Origin: Formosa sp. Hel3_A1_48
GTDB lineage: Bacteria > Bacteroidota > Bacteroidia > Flavobacteriales > Flavobacteriaceae
Reading direction: 5' to 3'
Assembly: GCF_001735715.1 (NCBI RefSeq)
Contig: NZ_CP017259.1
Location: 551,001-615,000 of the forward strand
Length of the DNA stretch: 64,000 nt
Part shown: positions 18,001 through 26,930 of the stretch, piece after piece
Layout: each line of letters begins with the position of its first letter
Position numbering within the stretch: position 1 is the stretch's first letter
Made by a program: the position numbers and the translations under genes
The notes under the pieces: model-generated
Seen by the model: the letters and a program-made list of their open reading frames with translations, nothing else
Told to the model about the DNA's origin: nothing
Databases searched by the model: none

Positions 18001-19759
18001 TAGCACCAAAACATAATGGATCTTGATCAGGAACAGTTGCAGTAAAATCAGGTGTTGTACTGACCTGAATAATTTGATTAATCAAGTTTGTGTTTTTGCA
18101 GCCTTCAGGTAAAATACTGGTATTGGTATCCCAGATGTTCAAGTTAGCTAAATAGACTCCTGGAGTATCATAGGAGAAAGTTGCTGTTTGTCCATCAATC
18201 AGTGTACCATCACCTGTATCCCATTGGTATGTAGCCCCATCACCTCCTCCTGGTTCTGAGAAAGTACCACTCCCGCTTAACGTAATTTCTTCTCCAGGAC
18301 AGACAAGGATGTAACCCTCAGCATTGGGCTCTGGAAATGCTGAGTCTAATTGTGCTAAAACGGTTTGACATGCTGTTGGTGGATCTTGACAAGAAATATT
18401 GGCTTGCCAACCAGACTCCACGCCAAATCCGTTACTAGTAAACACCAAAGTCAGACACCCAGAAGCATTTGTTGTCATAGCAGCAACGAGGCCTGGACTA
18501 TCTGCGGGATCAGTACCTGAATATTCTTGTATAATTGTTGTAGGATCATCTGCATTATCAGCGTTATAGATAGTGAGAATATCTAAGTTAAGCTGTGTAC
18601 TAAAGCTAGTAAAGTCCAATTGAATGACTTGACCTGGGTTTTCGGGACAAATAGTAAACGTTACCTCGTTCTCACCATTGGAGTAATCAGCATCCGCACC
18701 ACCAGAATCATAGAAAATACCATTACATGTATTTATAAGTCCATCAGTCATGGTATATTCGGGGGTTTCTACACAAATTGGGACCGTATTCGGCTTAAAT
18801 TGTGGTTGTAGAACTCCTGCAACATAAGCATCCACAACATCAATTTGCCCTTGTGAAAACATATACATACAGGCATCATCTGTGTAATCCATGTAATTCA
18901 TCGAAAGCTCAAATTCACCAGGGTTACATGCTGGAAATTGAGCAGGAGCTGGACACCCACCATTAGCGGCATCTTGTAAAGGCGTGTCAGCAACATCATC
19001 ATCAGCGCTGCAAGGTCCATCTCCCCAAACATGACTTAAATCAAAAAAATGTCCAAGCTCATGGGTTGTTGTCCGTCCAAGATTATACGGCGCACCAGGT
19101 TCAAACCCCGGACAACCAGCCCCAGAACCAAAAGCAAAAGTATTAATTGTAACAGATTGACCAGCAGTAATATTTCCTGGTTTTGGCGAAAACCCTAATG
19201 TCCCTCCACCAAGAGTTTTGACTAAAAAATTTAAATATCCACCCCAAAGTGGATCAGTGGAAGTCCCACCACCAAAATTATATCCAATGGAAACCGCTGG
19301 ACCTCCTTCTATCAAGTCATCATCTGTGTTGGCAGGATGATTGGAAGTAGCAATACAAAATTTTATATTAGCAGCTCCGTGAATTATTCCAGGATAATTA
19401 CCAGTGGCAACTGCGTCAACCCAAAGATTCGCATCTAAATTGGTAGCTGTAAAATCGGCATTAAGTATGTCAATTTGGTTTTGAGCTAAATCCTCGAGAC
19501 ATGTGCGGTCTGCTTCTGATCCCTCAGGAAAATGAACTGCTACAGGAATTACAATTTCGTTCATTGCAAATGAACTTCGTCCCAAGTTTGCTCTTCTAGC
19601 TAACTCATTTTGTAGTTTTTCTTGATCTTTGGCCCATTGCTTAGCATATACGGGGTCTTTCATCATTTCGTTCATGTAATCTTCTGTTCCACAGCTCCGT
19701 TGCGCTGAAACATGAGCACAGAAAATCATAAGTAATACTAGTAATACTCCCTTTTTCAT
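15029..19759 (-). CDS. Giant secreted M43-type metalloprotease with CUB, PKD, P domain and T9SS type B tail
   Basis: A 1576-residue exported protein with a signal peptide ending HVSAQ. A pappalysin-like M43 domain covers about residues 60-315, with zinc motif HELGHFFDLSH from His233 and Met-turn MNYMDYTDD. Then come a CUB-like domain (about 330-460), a PKD-like domain (470-570) and a proprotein-convertase P domain (about 600-780, HSYVGDLEISLISPDG). Several related modules of about 95 residues (850-1330) follow, each with KCD, YH and AE landmarks. The C-terminus (from about 1490, YFTPNGDGYHDTWNI) is a CHU_C/type B sorting domain. It is expected to be exported by T9SS. The gene follows a small secreted-protein gene by 2 bp. 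Confidence 0.92.
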   Translation of the reverse strand: MKKGVLLVLLMIFCAHVSAQRSCGTEDYMNEMMKDPVYAKQWAKDQEKLQNELARRANLGRSSFAMNEIVIPVAVHFPEGSEADRTCLEDLAQNQIDILNADFTATNLDANLWVDAVATGNYPGIIHGAANIKFCIATSNHPANTDDDLIEGGPAVSIGYNFGGGTSTDPLWGGYLNFLVKTLGGGTLGFSPKPGNITAGQSVTINTFAFGSGAGCPGFEPGAPYNLGRTTTHELGHFFDLSHVWGDGPCSADDDVADTPLQDAANGGCPAPAQFPACNPGEFELSMNYMDYTDDACMYMFSQGQIDVVDAYVAGVLQPQFKPNTVPICVETPEYTMTDGLINTCNGIFYDSGGADADYSNGENEVTFTICPENPGQVIQLDFTSFSTQLNLDILTIYNADNADDPTTIIQEYSGTDPADSPGLVAAMTTNASGCLTLVFTSNGFGVESGWQANISCQDPPTACQTVLAQLDSAFPEPNAEGYILVCPGEEITLSGSGTFSEPGGGDGATYQWDTGDGTLIDGQTATFSYDTPGVYLANLNIWDTNTSILPEGCKNTNLINQIIQVSTTPDFTATVPDQDPLCFGATTSITAVVTPTTFNNECTEAVSEETFLPDGNGDLYTTCITVSCFQSDQVIEDITDLIDICLNIEHSYVGDLEISLISPDGVEVTLLDYYGFGFGQFLGGANDDGSNQPGVGADYCFSMAGNETLINGDLIIAGNPPRQSITPGLYLPEDSFQNLIGSPLNGNWCIEVVDNLAVDNGYIFSWVLNFDPALNPANLSFTPQIISGSWADDPSIAETNGDTITIAPPTEGQYCYTYTVVDDFDCEYTHEVCVDVLPEIIFDVPSNLFVCDSPAPPYVFDLSQNEATMLASNPNPEDYVVTFHNDITAAENDTGAIMDTTAYSGTVNEEIFVRFEYLDSNCFVIESFQLKLIDLPQIFAAQDIVKCDDLSNDGVEFFDLDERTSSILGTQLATDYEVTYHIDLASAEAGTANLTSPYLSTSDAQGIYVRVQPVGGGGCFIVSPDPLFYLIVTNKATAVAPENLSKCDSSGTGALEATFDLEQQTATILGALQDPSTFTVTYHSDPTDAESGDSPLVSPLTTTSRTIYVRVEEDGLPDCYETTQFDITVYPNPEVTDQSATVCSASTVGLTLADDVDGPSVVSYDLTSITPEAGLAADASNAVLGTNLASDAIASDVWTNTTATPLDVVYSFTPVSSDNCTGAAFTVTVTVNPLPVPAPAFIDSKCDDDTDGLQTFDMSGVAAQVIGAQTDMVVSYHLTLTDAENNTAALGDNITTTTPNLQTIHIRLENTLTNCYATSTIDLVVDPLPEIDLEGNYVICSDATGGGLDYVVVDPGLSPATYNFIWRDELGDVLSTDSTYTVDQGGIYSLEVSFASTAAGCSAPLEIFTVSESGAPAVAVDVVTEAFADTHVVVATAVGTGIYEFSLDQGPWLDSGTFIGVDPGDHTVYVRDVNGCGVTAKMIYIVDYPKYFTPNGDGYHDTWNIDALSSQLGSKIYIFDRYGKLLKQITPAGEGWDGTYNGQQMPTTDYWFMLEYNDLNTGVPKQLRAHFSLKR

Positions 19760-19761
19760 GG

Positions 19762-20235
19762 CTAATTGTTGTAATGTTGAGGTTTAATCAAAATGAAATA
19801 ATCTGTTTGGTCTACGCGGAAGAGTTGATTCCCACGCCGATAAAATGGGAAATTATATTTCAAAGGATTGAAGGTCTTTGGATTAAAAAATTCATCTCTG
19901 GTAAGATTTGAAACAAAGGCATCAAAAAGGGGGACTTCCGATAGTAAAGGACAAGGTTTATGAGCCTTTGGATTTGAAACCTCTTTTACAACAACCCTAT
20001 TTCTTAAAATTTCCTTGGCAAATAAAACCCGATTTGGCCGATCCATTATTTCAGTGGCCAATGCATCACCATAAACTTGTTCTAGTTTTTTTAATTCATC
20101 GCTAGAAAATGGTGCTTTAGTATTGTCGTTAAAAACAATGACTTGTGGGATGCTTCTATTAGAATTTATCTTTTGCCCAAAACATGATAAGGACAGAAAA
20201 ACAGAAAAGATAGCATTAATGAATAATGATCTCAT
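19762..20235 (-). CDS. Small secreted protein of unknown function, coupled to the M43 protease gene
   Basis: A 157-residue protein with a signal peptide (NAIFSVFLSLSCFGQ). SLSC could instead be read as a weak lipobox. The mature part starts with a basic Asn/Ser-rich stretch, then VIVFNDNTKAPFSSDELKKL, and ends with an aromatic-rich region and ILIKPQHYNN. I recognise no family. Its stop is 2 bp from the protease ATG, so they are almost surely one transcript and perhaps translationally coupled. A chaperone, inhibitor or accessory role for the protease is possible, but this rests only on position. Confidence 0.8.
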   Translation of the reverse strand: MRSLFINAIFSVFLSLSCFGQKINSNRSIPQVIVFNDNTKAPFSSDELKKLEQVYGDALATEIMDRPNRVLFAKEILRNRVVVKEVSNPKAHKPCPLLSEVPLFDAFVSNLTRDEFFNPKTFNPLKYNFPFYRRGNQLFRVDQTDYFILIKPQHYNN

Positions 20236-20341
20236 AAAATTTAAATTGGTAAATTTAAGCAGTTTGCTTTAAGCAAATCAAGCCTATAAATTTAATTATT
20301 TATTTTAAATAATCTTAAATTTTTCTTTTAATCATTATAAA

Positions 20342-20375
20342 TTTGAGTTCTGAACAGAGAAAATAACTATCTTTG
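20342..20375 (+). promoter_or_regulatory. Promoter for folE
   Basis: TTTG (20342-20345), 22 bases, then TATCTTTG (20368-20375) fit the Bacteroidota consensus with slightly long spacing. The box overlaps an in-frame upstream ATG of folE at 20373, which argues for the start at 20412. Confidence 0.65.
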
Positions 20376-20411
20376 TCATACATTTTTAGAATACTTTTAT
20401 TTCACAAATTT

Positions 20412-21089
20412 ATGGGAATACAGATAAACTCAAGCGAAACTGATCACATCGGAGATAATCATATAGGAACATCGTCAGAAACGCCAATTCGTGTTGATGC
20501 TTTTAAATTAAATAATGAGGAAAAAATAGAGCTCATAGAACACGATGTCAAACACATCATGGAAACCTTAGGACTTGACCTAAGGGACGACAGTCTAAAA
20601 GGGACGCCATTTAGAGTGGCTAAAATGTTCGTGAACGAAATATTTGGTGGTTTAAACCCAAAGAATAAACCAAAAGCTTCAACATTTCAAAATAAATACA
20701 ACTATGGCGAAATGCTGGTTGAAAAGAACATCACCCTGTACTCGACTTGCGAGCATCATCTACTGCCAATTGTTGGTAAAGCGCATGTTGCATATATTTC
20801 CAATGGAACAGTTGTTGGCCTTTCAAAGATGAACAGAATTGTCGATTACTATGCAAAAAGACCTCAAGTTCAAGAAAGGCTTACCATTCAAATAGTCAAG
20901 GAACTGCAAAGTGTCTTAAACACAAAAGATGTAGCCTGCGTTATCGACGCCAAACATTTATGTGTCAATTCTCGAGGAATAAAAGACATTGAAAGCAGCA
21001 CTGTTACAAGTGAATTTGGAGGTCAATTTAAGAATAAAGAAACACGTAGAGAATTTTTGGATTACATCCAATTGAACACAAAATTTTAA
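20412..21089 (+). CDS. folE: GTP cyclohydrolase I
   Basis: A 225-residue enzyme that turns GTP into 7,8-dihydroneopterin triphosphate, the first step towards folate. The zinc and active-site motifs are present: STCEHHLLPIVGKAHVAYI, GLSKMNRIVDYYAKRPQVQE, and AKHLCVNSRGIKD followed by STVTSEFGG. The frame opens at 20373, but an ATG at 20412 (MGIQINSSET) is preferred because the promoter box lies over the earlier one. cysS begins 9 bp downstream, so the two are likely co-transcribed. Confidence 0.96.
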   Translation: MGIQINSSETDHIGDNHIGTSSETPIRVDAFKLNNEEKIELIEHDVKHIMETLGLDLRDDSLKGTPFRVAKMFVNEIFGGLNPKNKPKASTFQNKYNYGEMLVEKNITLYSTCEHHLLPIVGKAHVAYISNGTVVGLSKMNRIVDYYAKRPQVQERLTIQIVKELQSVLNTKDVACVIDAKHLCVNSRGIKDIESSTVTSEFGGQFKNKETRREFLDYIQLNTKF

Positions 21090-21098
21090 ACACACTGG

Positions 21099-22586
21099 AT
21101 GTCACTAAATTTGTTTGAAAAACAAAAGATTTCGATATACAACTCGATCACTGGAGAAAAAGAGCAATTCAAACCCATAAATGAAGGCCACATTGGGCTG
21201 TATGTATGTGGGCCAACCGTTTACAGTAATGTTCATCTAGGAAACGTAAGAACATTCATGTCTTTTGATATGATTTTTCGCTATTTTAAACACCTGGGCT
21301 ACAAGGTGCGCTATGTGCGAAATATAACGGATGCGGGGCATTTAGAAAATGATGCAGACCAAGGCGAAGATCGCATTGCAAAGAAAGCTCGCCTAGAACA
21401 AATAGAACCCATGGAAGTGGTTCAAAAATATACTGTTGATTTTCACAACACTTTAAATAACTTCAATTTTCTTCCGCCAAGTATAGAACCTACTGCCACG
21501 GGACATATTGTAGAACAAATAGAAATAATAAAAAGTATTATTGACAACGGCTATGCTTACGAAGCCAATGGATCCATTTATTTTGATGTTTTAAAGTACA
21601 ACGAATCTAATGATTATGGTGTGTTAAGTGGCCGGAAAATAGAGGATTTGATGCATAACTCCAGAGCACTCGATGGACAATCCGATAAAAAAAATCCACA
21701 AGATTTTGCCCTCTGGAAAAAAGCAGAGCCACAACATATTATGCGGTGGCCCTCGCCTTGGAGCGAAGGGTTTCCTGGCTGGCACCTAGAATGTACAGCA
21801 ATGAGCACAAAGTACTTAGGTGAACAATTTGATATTCATGGCGGAGGAATGGATTTAAAATTCCCACATCACGAATGTGAGATTGCACAAGCTAAAGCAT
21901 GGCATAGCCACAATCCAGTAAAGTATTGGATGCATGCCAATATGCTTACACTAAATGGTCAAAAAATGGCAAAATCAACAGGAAATAATATTCTGCCTGC
22001 TGAAATTTTGAGTGGAGATACAGACAAACTGTCTAAAGGTTTTGCTGCTTCTGTAGTTCGTTTTTTTATGATGCAAGCACACTATAGAAGTATTCTTGAC
22101 TTTAGCAATGACGCTCTTTTGGCATCCGAAAAAGGGTTTAACAAATTAATAGATGCCCTAAATATCCTTAAATCCGTTACAGCTTCCAACGCATCAGCAG
22201 ATTTTGATGTAATAAATTGGCAGCAACGCTGTTACAATGCCATGAATGATGACTTCAACACCCCTATTCTGATCGCTGAGCTTTTCAGTGCAGTAAAGTA
22301 CATCAACCAAATAAATGATGGCACAAACAGTATAGATGAAACAAGCCTAGAGCTGTTAAAAAACACACTTCACAATTTCGTTTTTGATATTTTGGGTCTT
22401 GAAAATCTAGACAAAGCATCATCGCATAACAAGCTTTCAGACGCTGTTCAACTTCTCATCACATTGAGAAATGAAGCTAGAGCTCAAAAAAACTTTGCCC
22501 TTTCAGATCAAATTAGAGATCAACTGTCTGAAGTAGGCATCCATTTGAAAGATGGAAAAGACGGCACTACTTTTTCTTTAGATTAA
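21099..22586 (+). CDS. cysS: Cysteine--tRNA ligase
   Basis: A 495-residue class I synthetase that charges tRNA-Cys. The N-terminal [17 protein letters not shown] carries a zinc cysteine and the HIGH-type sequence. WHLECTAMS and HHECEIAQ give the remaining zinc ligands. The KMSKS loop reads KMAKSTGNN. The C-terminal helical DALR-like domain ends with [11 protein letters not shown]. Length is normal. It sits between folE and yidD, 9 bp and 4 bp away, in what looks like one operon running to lgt. Confidence 0.97.
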   Translation: MSLNLFEKQKISIYNSITGEKEQFKPINEGHIGLYVCGPTVYSNVHLGNVRTFMSFDMIFRYFKHLGYKVRYVRNITDAGHLENDADQGEDRIAKKARLEQIEPMEVVQKYTVDFHNTLNNFNFLPPSIEPTATGHIVEQIEIIKSIIDNGYAYEANGSIYFDVLKYNESNDYGVLSGRKIEDLMHNSRALDGQSDKKNPQDFALWKKAEPQHIMRWPSPWSEGFPGWHLECTAMSTKYLGEQFDIHGGGMDLKFPHHECEIAQAKAWHSHNPVKYWMHANMLTLNGQKMAKSTGNNILPAEILSGDTDKLSKGFAASVVRFFMMQAHYRSILDFSNDALLASEKGFNKLIDALNILKSVTASNASADFDVINWQQRCYNAMNDDFNTPILIAELFSAVKYINQINDGTNSIDETSLELLKNTLHNFVFDILGLENLDKASSHNKLSDAVQLLITLRNEARAQKNFALSDQIRDQLSEVGIHLKDGKDGTTFSLD

Positions 22587-22590
22587 ATTT

Positions 22591-22824
22591 ATGAATGCTT
22601 TGTTAATCACAGCAAGTGTAGCCCTAATTAAAGGTTATCAAAAATGGATTTCACCATTGTTCCCTGCCAAGTGTCGCTTTCAACCAACTTGTTCGCAATA
22701 TTGCATTGAAGCCTTGCAAGAACACGGCTTTTTAGGGGGATGTTTTTTAGGACTAAAACGTATTTTTAGTTGTCATCCTTGGGGTCGATCTGGTCATGAC
22801 CCTGTTCCAAAAAAAGACAAATGA
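22591..22824 (+). CDS. yidD: Membrane protein insertion efficiency factor YidD
   Basis: A 77-residue protein of the YidD family, which lies at the inner membrane and helps YidC-dependent insertion. The conserved core is visible: [19 protein letters not shown], a GF-GG turn, and [17 protein letters not shown], with three of the family cysteines. An N-terminal amphipathic helix ([13 protein letters not shown]) is typical. It starts 4 bp after cysS. Confidence 0.95.
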   Translation: MNALLITASVALIKGYQKWISPLFPAKCRFQPTCSQYCIEALQEHGFLGGCFLGLKRIFSCHPWGRSGHDPVPKKDK

Positions 22825-22884
22825 GTTAATTCACTCCATCCTCACTATTGTTCTTCAATTCAGTATATTTACAATCAAAATTAA

Positions 22885-23721
22885 ATGACTATGACTTTTT
22901 TGCAAATCGTATGGGAACCTGCATCTGATGGGATTCGACTTTTCGGTAATTTCAAGATTCATTATTATAGCCTAATGTGGATGGCTGCATTTATTGTTGG
23001 TTTTTACATCATGAAAAAAATCTATTACAATGAAAAACAGGACGAGAGTAAACTCGATAGCCTGTTTATGTATTCTGTTTTAGGGATTATGATTGGTGCG
23101 CGCTTGGGTCATGTTATTTTTTATCAAGCAGAATTATTCCGGGAGGATTTCTTCAGTGTATTTTTACCTGTAAAATTCAGTGGTGGATTTGAATTTACAG
23201 GATTTCGAGGCTTAGCTAGTCATGGCGCCGCGATTGGAATGATCATCTCTATGCACCTTTACAACAAAAAAGTACTGAAAAAATCTGTTCTATGGATTTT
23301 AGATCGTGTTGTAATTCCTTGTGCTTTAGGAGCCATTTTTATTAGAATTGGCAATTTCTTCAACTCGGAAATGATCGGAAAACCCGCAAGCGAAGGCTTA
23401 CCGTGGGCTGTAGTGTTCAAGGATATGGACAGTATTCCGCGTCATCCAGGTCAATTGTATGAAGCTTTCGGATATGTATTTGTCTTCCTAATTTTATTTG
23501 TATTGTATTGGAAAACAAAAAAAGGGCAACAAGAGGGATTCCTGTTTGGGTTATTCTTGTTAATGCTAATGGCCGTACGAGTGTTTGTGGAGCAATTTAA
23601 AATTGCACAAGTTGATGGCCGAGAAGACTGGATTTTTGGATTAAATACGGGACAGGTTTTAAGTATTCCTTTTATACTTATTGGCCTTTATTTTATGTTT
23701 TTTCACAAAACTAAAACCTAA
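22885..23721 (+). CDS. lgt: Prolipoprotein diacylglyceryl transferase
   Basis: A 278-residue inner-membrane enzyme that moves a diacylglyceryl group from phosphatidylglycerol to the lipobox cysteine of prolipoproteins. The Lgt signature RIGNFFNSEMIGKP and the conserved GLASHGAAIG segment with its essential His are present, among seven membrane helices. The start could be 22885 or the second ATG at 22891. It closes the folE-cysS-yidD-lgt run and is followed by a strong terminator. Several lipoproteins in this window, among them GldJ, would be its substrates. Confidence 0.95.
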   Translation: MTMTFLQIVWEPASDGIRLFGNFKIHYYSLMWMAAFIVGFYIMKKIYYNEKQDESKLDSLFMYSVLGIMIGARLGHVIFYQAELFREDFFSVFLPVKFSGGFEFTGFRGLASHGAAIGMIISMHLYNKKVLKKSVLWILDRVVIPCALGAIFIRIGNFFNSEMIGKPASEGLPWAVVFKDMDSIPRHPGQLYEAFGYVFVFLILFVLYWKTKKGQQEGFLFGLFLLMLMAVRVFVEQFKIAQVDGREDWIFGLNTGQVLSIPFILIGLYFMFFHKTKT

Positions 23722-23743
23722 CAACATATTACTTTTTGTCATC

Positions 23744-23773
23744 AAAAAAGCCACTCAAAGGAGTGGCTTTTTT
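23744..23773. terminator. Bidirectional terminator between lgt and secDF
   Basis: A 13-bp perfect stem (23744-23756 with 23761-23773, core GCCACTC/GAGTGGC) has a four-base loop. The A and T runs at its ends form part of the stem. Confidence 0.9.
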
Positions 23774-23799
23774 AATGCTTTTTTTTTAAACTCTTTTAT

Positions 23800-26781
23800 T
23801 TAGGATTTTTTATCTAAACGCTTTAGTGTATCGTGCATAATTGGTGTTGCAATAAATACAGATGAATACGTTCCAACAAGTACCCCTACAATCAAAGCGA
23901 AGAGCAAACCACGAAGTGAATCAGCACCAAAAACAAACATAGCTAATAAAACAACTAAAGTAGTAAGAGAAGTGTTTAACGTTCTACTCAGGGTACTGTT
24001 TAGGGCTCCGTTTACAATTTTAGCAAAATCCCAGCTAGAATGTTCATTGATGTATTCTCTAATTCTATCAAACACAACCACTGTATCGTTTAGAGAGTAC
24101 CCAATTACAGTTAGTATTGCAGCAATAAATGCTTGGTCTATTTCCATACTAAATGGTAAGTATTTCCAAGCAATGGAGAAAATCCCTAGTACAATCAATA
24201 CATCGTGAAAAACTGCAGCGACTGCACCTAATGAAAATTGCCATTTTTTGAAGCGCAGCAAGATGTATAAAAATACCACGATCAGAGATCCTATGATTGC
24301 CCATACAGACGACCTTTTAATGTCATCAGCAATAGTAGGGCTCACTTTTCCAGAATACATTTTTCCAATGTTATTTTCAGCATCGATAAATTGTTTGTAT
24401 GATGTTTCGTCTGGCAAGAATGGCACCAATGCACCATAAAGTTTTTCTTGAACCTCAGCATCAACTTCAGCAGAGTTTTCATTGACTTTATATTTTGTTG
24501 AAATTTTCAATTGGTTAGCACTTCCTATTGTTTTTACCTCTGCACTACCAAAAGCATCATTAACAGCAGTTTTTACCTCTTCAGTATTCATATCTTGTGC
24601 AAAGCGAACAGTATAGGTTCGTCCTCCAACAAAATCAATTCCTTGATCGAGGCCTGTTGTAAACAACGACATTAATCCCGCAGTAATAATCACTCCTGAA
24701 AAGAGGTAGGCCACTTTTCTTTTTTTAAGAAATTCGATCTTAATTGATTGAAATAATCCTTTAGTCATTCCTGTAGAAAACTCGAGTTTACCCCCGCGAT
24801 TCAAATGCCAGTCGATCAATAGTCTTGAAATGAAAATAGCCGTAAATAGTGAGGTTAAAATACCAATTAAAAGGGTTGTTGCAAATCCTTTTATTGGACC
24901 TGTACCAAATGTATATAGAATCAAAGCGGTAAGCCCCGTTGTAATGTTCGCATCCAAAATTGAAGATAATGCATTAGAAAAGCCATCACGGACAGCTTCT
25001 TTTTGTCCTTTACCTTTATACAGCTCCTCACGAATACGTTCGTATATAAGCACATTAGCATCTACTGCAATACCAATTGTAAGAACGATACCCGCAATTC
25101 CAGGTAGAGTTAGTACAGCTCCTAAACCTGATAAAATTCCAAAAATCAAAAGTATATTGAGCAACAAGGCTACATTGGAGAAAATACCTGCTTTTCCATA
25201 ATAAAATATCATCCAAAGCAATACAAAAGCCAATGCAATAAGGAAGGATTTCATACCACTTTCAATAGCTTCTTGTCCTAAAGACGGCCCTACTTCCTCA
25301 GCCTGGACAATATCAGCAGAAGCCGGAAGTTTACCTGCGCGCAAAACATTTGCTAAATCAACCGCTTCATTGAGCGTAAACGATCCCGAAATCTCTGAAT
25401 TACCTCCTGCTATGGGTCCTGATGTAACACCTGGAGCAGAATAAACTATCTCGTCCAAAACGATGGCAATTTGCCCTCCTGTATTAAACGCATTTCCCGT
25501 CATTTGCTCCCAAATCTTAGCCCCTTTAAGGTTCATTTGCATAGAAACACTAGGGTTTCCATTTTGCTGATAGGATTGACGCGCATCGGTAATTACAGCA
25601 CCACTCAATTGTGGTTTGTTTTCTCTGTTTCCTTTTAAAGCATAAAGCTCTACTAGCTCAATACTTTGTGTATCCTCTTCATTGGTTTGCTGAATTTGAG
25701 GGATCCCCCAAACAAATTTTGCATAGCGCTGTTCAGGGCTAAGTAATGCTCTGACCTTAGGATTATTGAGATAAGCCGTTACTGTTTGTTGGTCTTTGGA
25801 TTCAAAAGATGCAAGCACCGGTCCGCCAGTGTAACCTGATGCACGAATCAAATCGATTAATGGGTTTACAGTGCCATCTTCACCAGTTTCAGCATCAGTA
25901 TCACCAATAATATCTGAAATGGAATCTTCATCAGTTTTATCAGAATCTACTTCATCGGATGTGTCTACGACTTCTTTTAAAACCTCATTAGCTTGGAATA
26001 AGAAACTAGCGAATTCTTCGCCTTTGAAAGCATCCCAGAACTCAAGCTGTGCCGTACTTTGGAGTAATCCTTTCACACGTTCAACTTCTTTGGCTCCTGG
26101 CAATTCGACCAAAATACGTCCTGAATTACCAATACGCTGTATGTTGGGTTGCGTTACACCAAATTTATCAATACGTTTTCTTAGGACTTCAAAAGCAGAA
26201 ACGATAGATTCGTCAATTTTTGCAGATAATATAGGTTTTACTTCATCATCACTCATATCAAAAGTAATCTCATCGCTGAGTGTTCTATTGGCAAAAATAT
26301 CTGGTGAGGCTAAATTTGCATCCGCATCAATTGCTTCGAATGCTACAAAAAAGTCTTCTAAATAAGTGTTCTGACTGTCTTTCTGAAGTTCTTCAGCATC
26401 AGCCAAAGCTTGTCTGAACACAGGGTCTTTGCTGTCGTTTGCCAAACCTACTAAAATATCTTTTACAGAAATCTGAAGAATGACGTTGATCCCACCTTTT
26501 AAATCAAGACCAAGATTCATTGCTTTCTCTTTGACTTCGTCGTAATTGTATGCAGCAATGCCAATATTGAACACTTCTTGAGTTTTCAATGAGTCTAAAT
26601 AGTTCAAACGTTCTATCGAACGTTTCGAATCATAATCTACTTCCGTTTCAGCAATTTTATTTATTGAAAACTGTTGAGCATCCTCTTCAATTTGATTTGC
26701 TTTGAAAGTGAATGATAATTGATATATACTCACCAATCCAAACAAGAGGGCGAATAACTTTACTAATCCTTTATTTTGCAT
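23800..26781 (-). CDS. secDF: Fused protein translocase subunit SecDF
   Basis: A 993-residue fusion of SecD and SecF, the usual form in Bacteroidota. It uses proton motive force to help Sec export. One membrane helix is followed by the large SecD periplasmic domain (GLDLKGGINVILQI near residue 95). Next come the SecD membrane block with GIAVDANVLIYERIREE, a second periplasmic part with DFVGGRTYTVRF, and the SecF membrane block with GYSLNDTVVVFDRIRE. A Ser/Asp/Glu-rich insertion sits in the first periplasmic domain. It has its own promoter, separated from mdh by a terminator. Confidence 0.97.
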   Translation of the reverse strand: MQNKGLVKLFALLFGLVSIYQLSFTFKANQIEEDAQQFSINKIAETEVDYDSKRSIERLNYLDSLKTQEVFNIGIAAYNYDEVKEKAMNLGLDLKGGINVILQISVKDILVGLANDSKDPVFRQALADAEELQKDSQNTYLEDFFVAFEAIDADANLASPDIFANRTLSDEITFDMSDDEVKPILSAKIDESIVSAFEVLRKRIDKFGVTQPNIQRIGNSGRILVELPGAKEVERVKGLLQSTAQLEFWDAFKGEEFASFLFQANEVLKEVVDTSDEVDSDKTDEDSISDIIGDTDAETGEDGTVNPLIDLIRASGYTGGPVLASFESKDQQTVTAYLNNPKVRALLSPEQRYAKFVWGIPQIQQTNEEDTQSIELVELYALKGNRENKPQLSGAVITDARQSYQQNGNPSVSMQMNLKGAKIWEQMTGNAFNTGGQIAIVLDEIVYSAPGVTSGPIAGGNSEISGSFTLNEAVDLANVLRAGKLPASADIVQAEEVGPSLGQEAIESGMKSFLIALAFVLLWMIFYYGKAGIFSNVALLLNILLIFGILSGLGAVLTLPGIAGIVLTIGIAVDANVLIYERIREELYKGKGQKEAVRDGFSNALSSILDANITTGLTALILYTFGTGPIKGFATTLLIGILTSLFTAIFISRLLIDWHLNRGGKLEFSTGMTKGLFQSIKIEFLKKRKVAYLFSGVIITAGLMSLFTTGLDQGIDFVGGRTYTVRFAQDMNTEEVKTAVNDAFGSAEVKTIGSANQLKISTKYKVNENSAEVDAEVQEKLYGALVPFLPDETSYKQFIDAENNIGKMYSGKVSPTIADDIKRSSVWAIIGSLIVVFLYILLRFKKWQFSLGAVAAVFHDVLIVLGIFSIAWKYLPFSMEIDQAFIAAILTVIGYSLNDTVVVFDRIREYINEHSSWDFAKIVNGALNSTLSRTLNTSLTTLVVLLAMFVFGADSLRGLLFALIVGVLVGTYSSVFIATPIMHDTLKRLDKKS

Positions 26782-26819
26782 TTTGAATTATTTTGATCTG
26801 CTTTATTTTTGTAAACGAG

Positions 26820-26850
26820 CAAATATATGATTTACGAGGTAATTTGCCAA
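26820..26850 (-). promoter_or_regulatory. Promoter for secDF
   Basis: On the minus strand, TTG (26850-26848), 20 bases, then TATATTTG (26827-26820) fit the Bacteroidota consensus. It lies about 40 bp from the secDF start. Confidence 0.7.
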
Positions 26851-26865
26851 TAGAATTTATGTTTT

Positions 26866-26903
26866 AATAAAAAAAGCACCACAAAAATAGTGGTGCTTTA
26901 AAT
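26866..26903 (-). terminator. Terminator of mdh
   Basis: A 10-bp stem AAAGCACCAC (26873-26882)/GTGGTGCTTT (26890-26899) has a seven-base loop. It is followed on the minus strand by a T run. Confidence 0.88.
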
Positions 26904-26930
26904 TTATTGAGTCTAACACAGCGTTGTGCG

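Noticed and set aside
20373..20411. Longer N-terminus for FolE
   Set aside because: The promoter box at 20368-20375 overlaps the upstream ATG.
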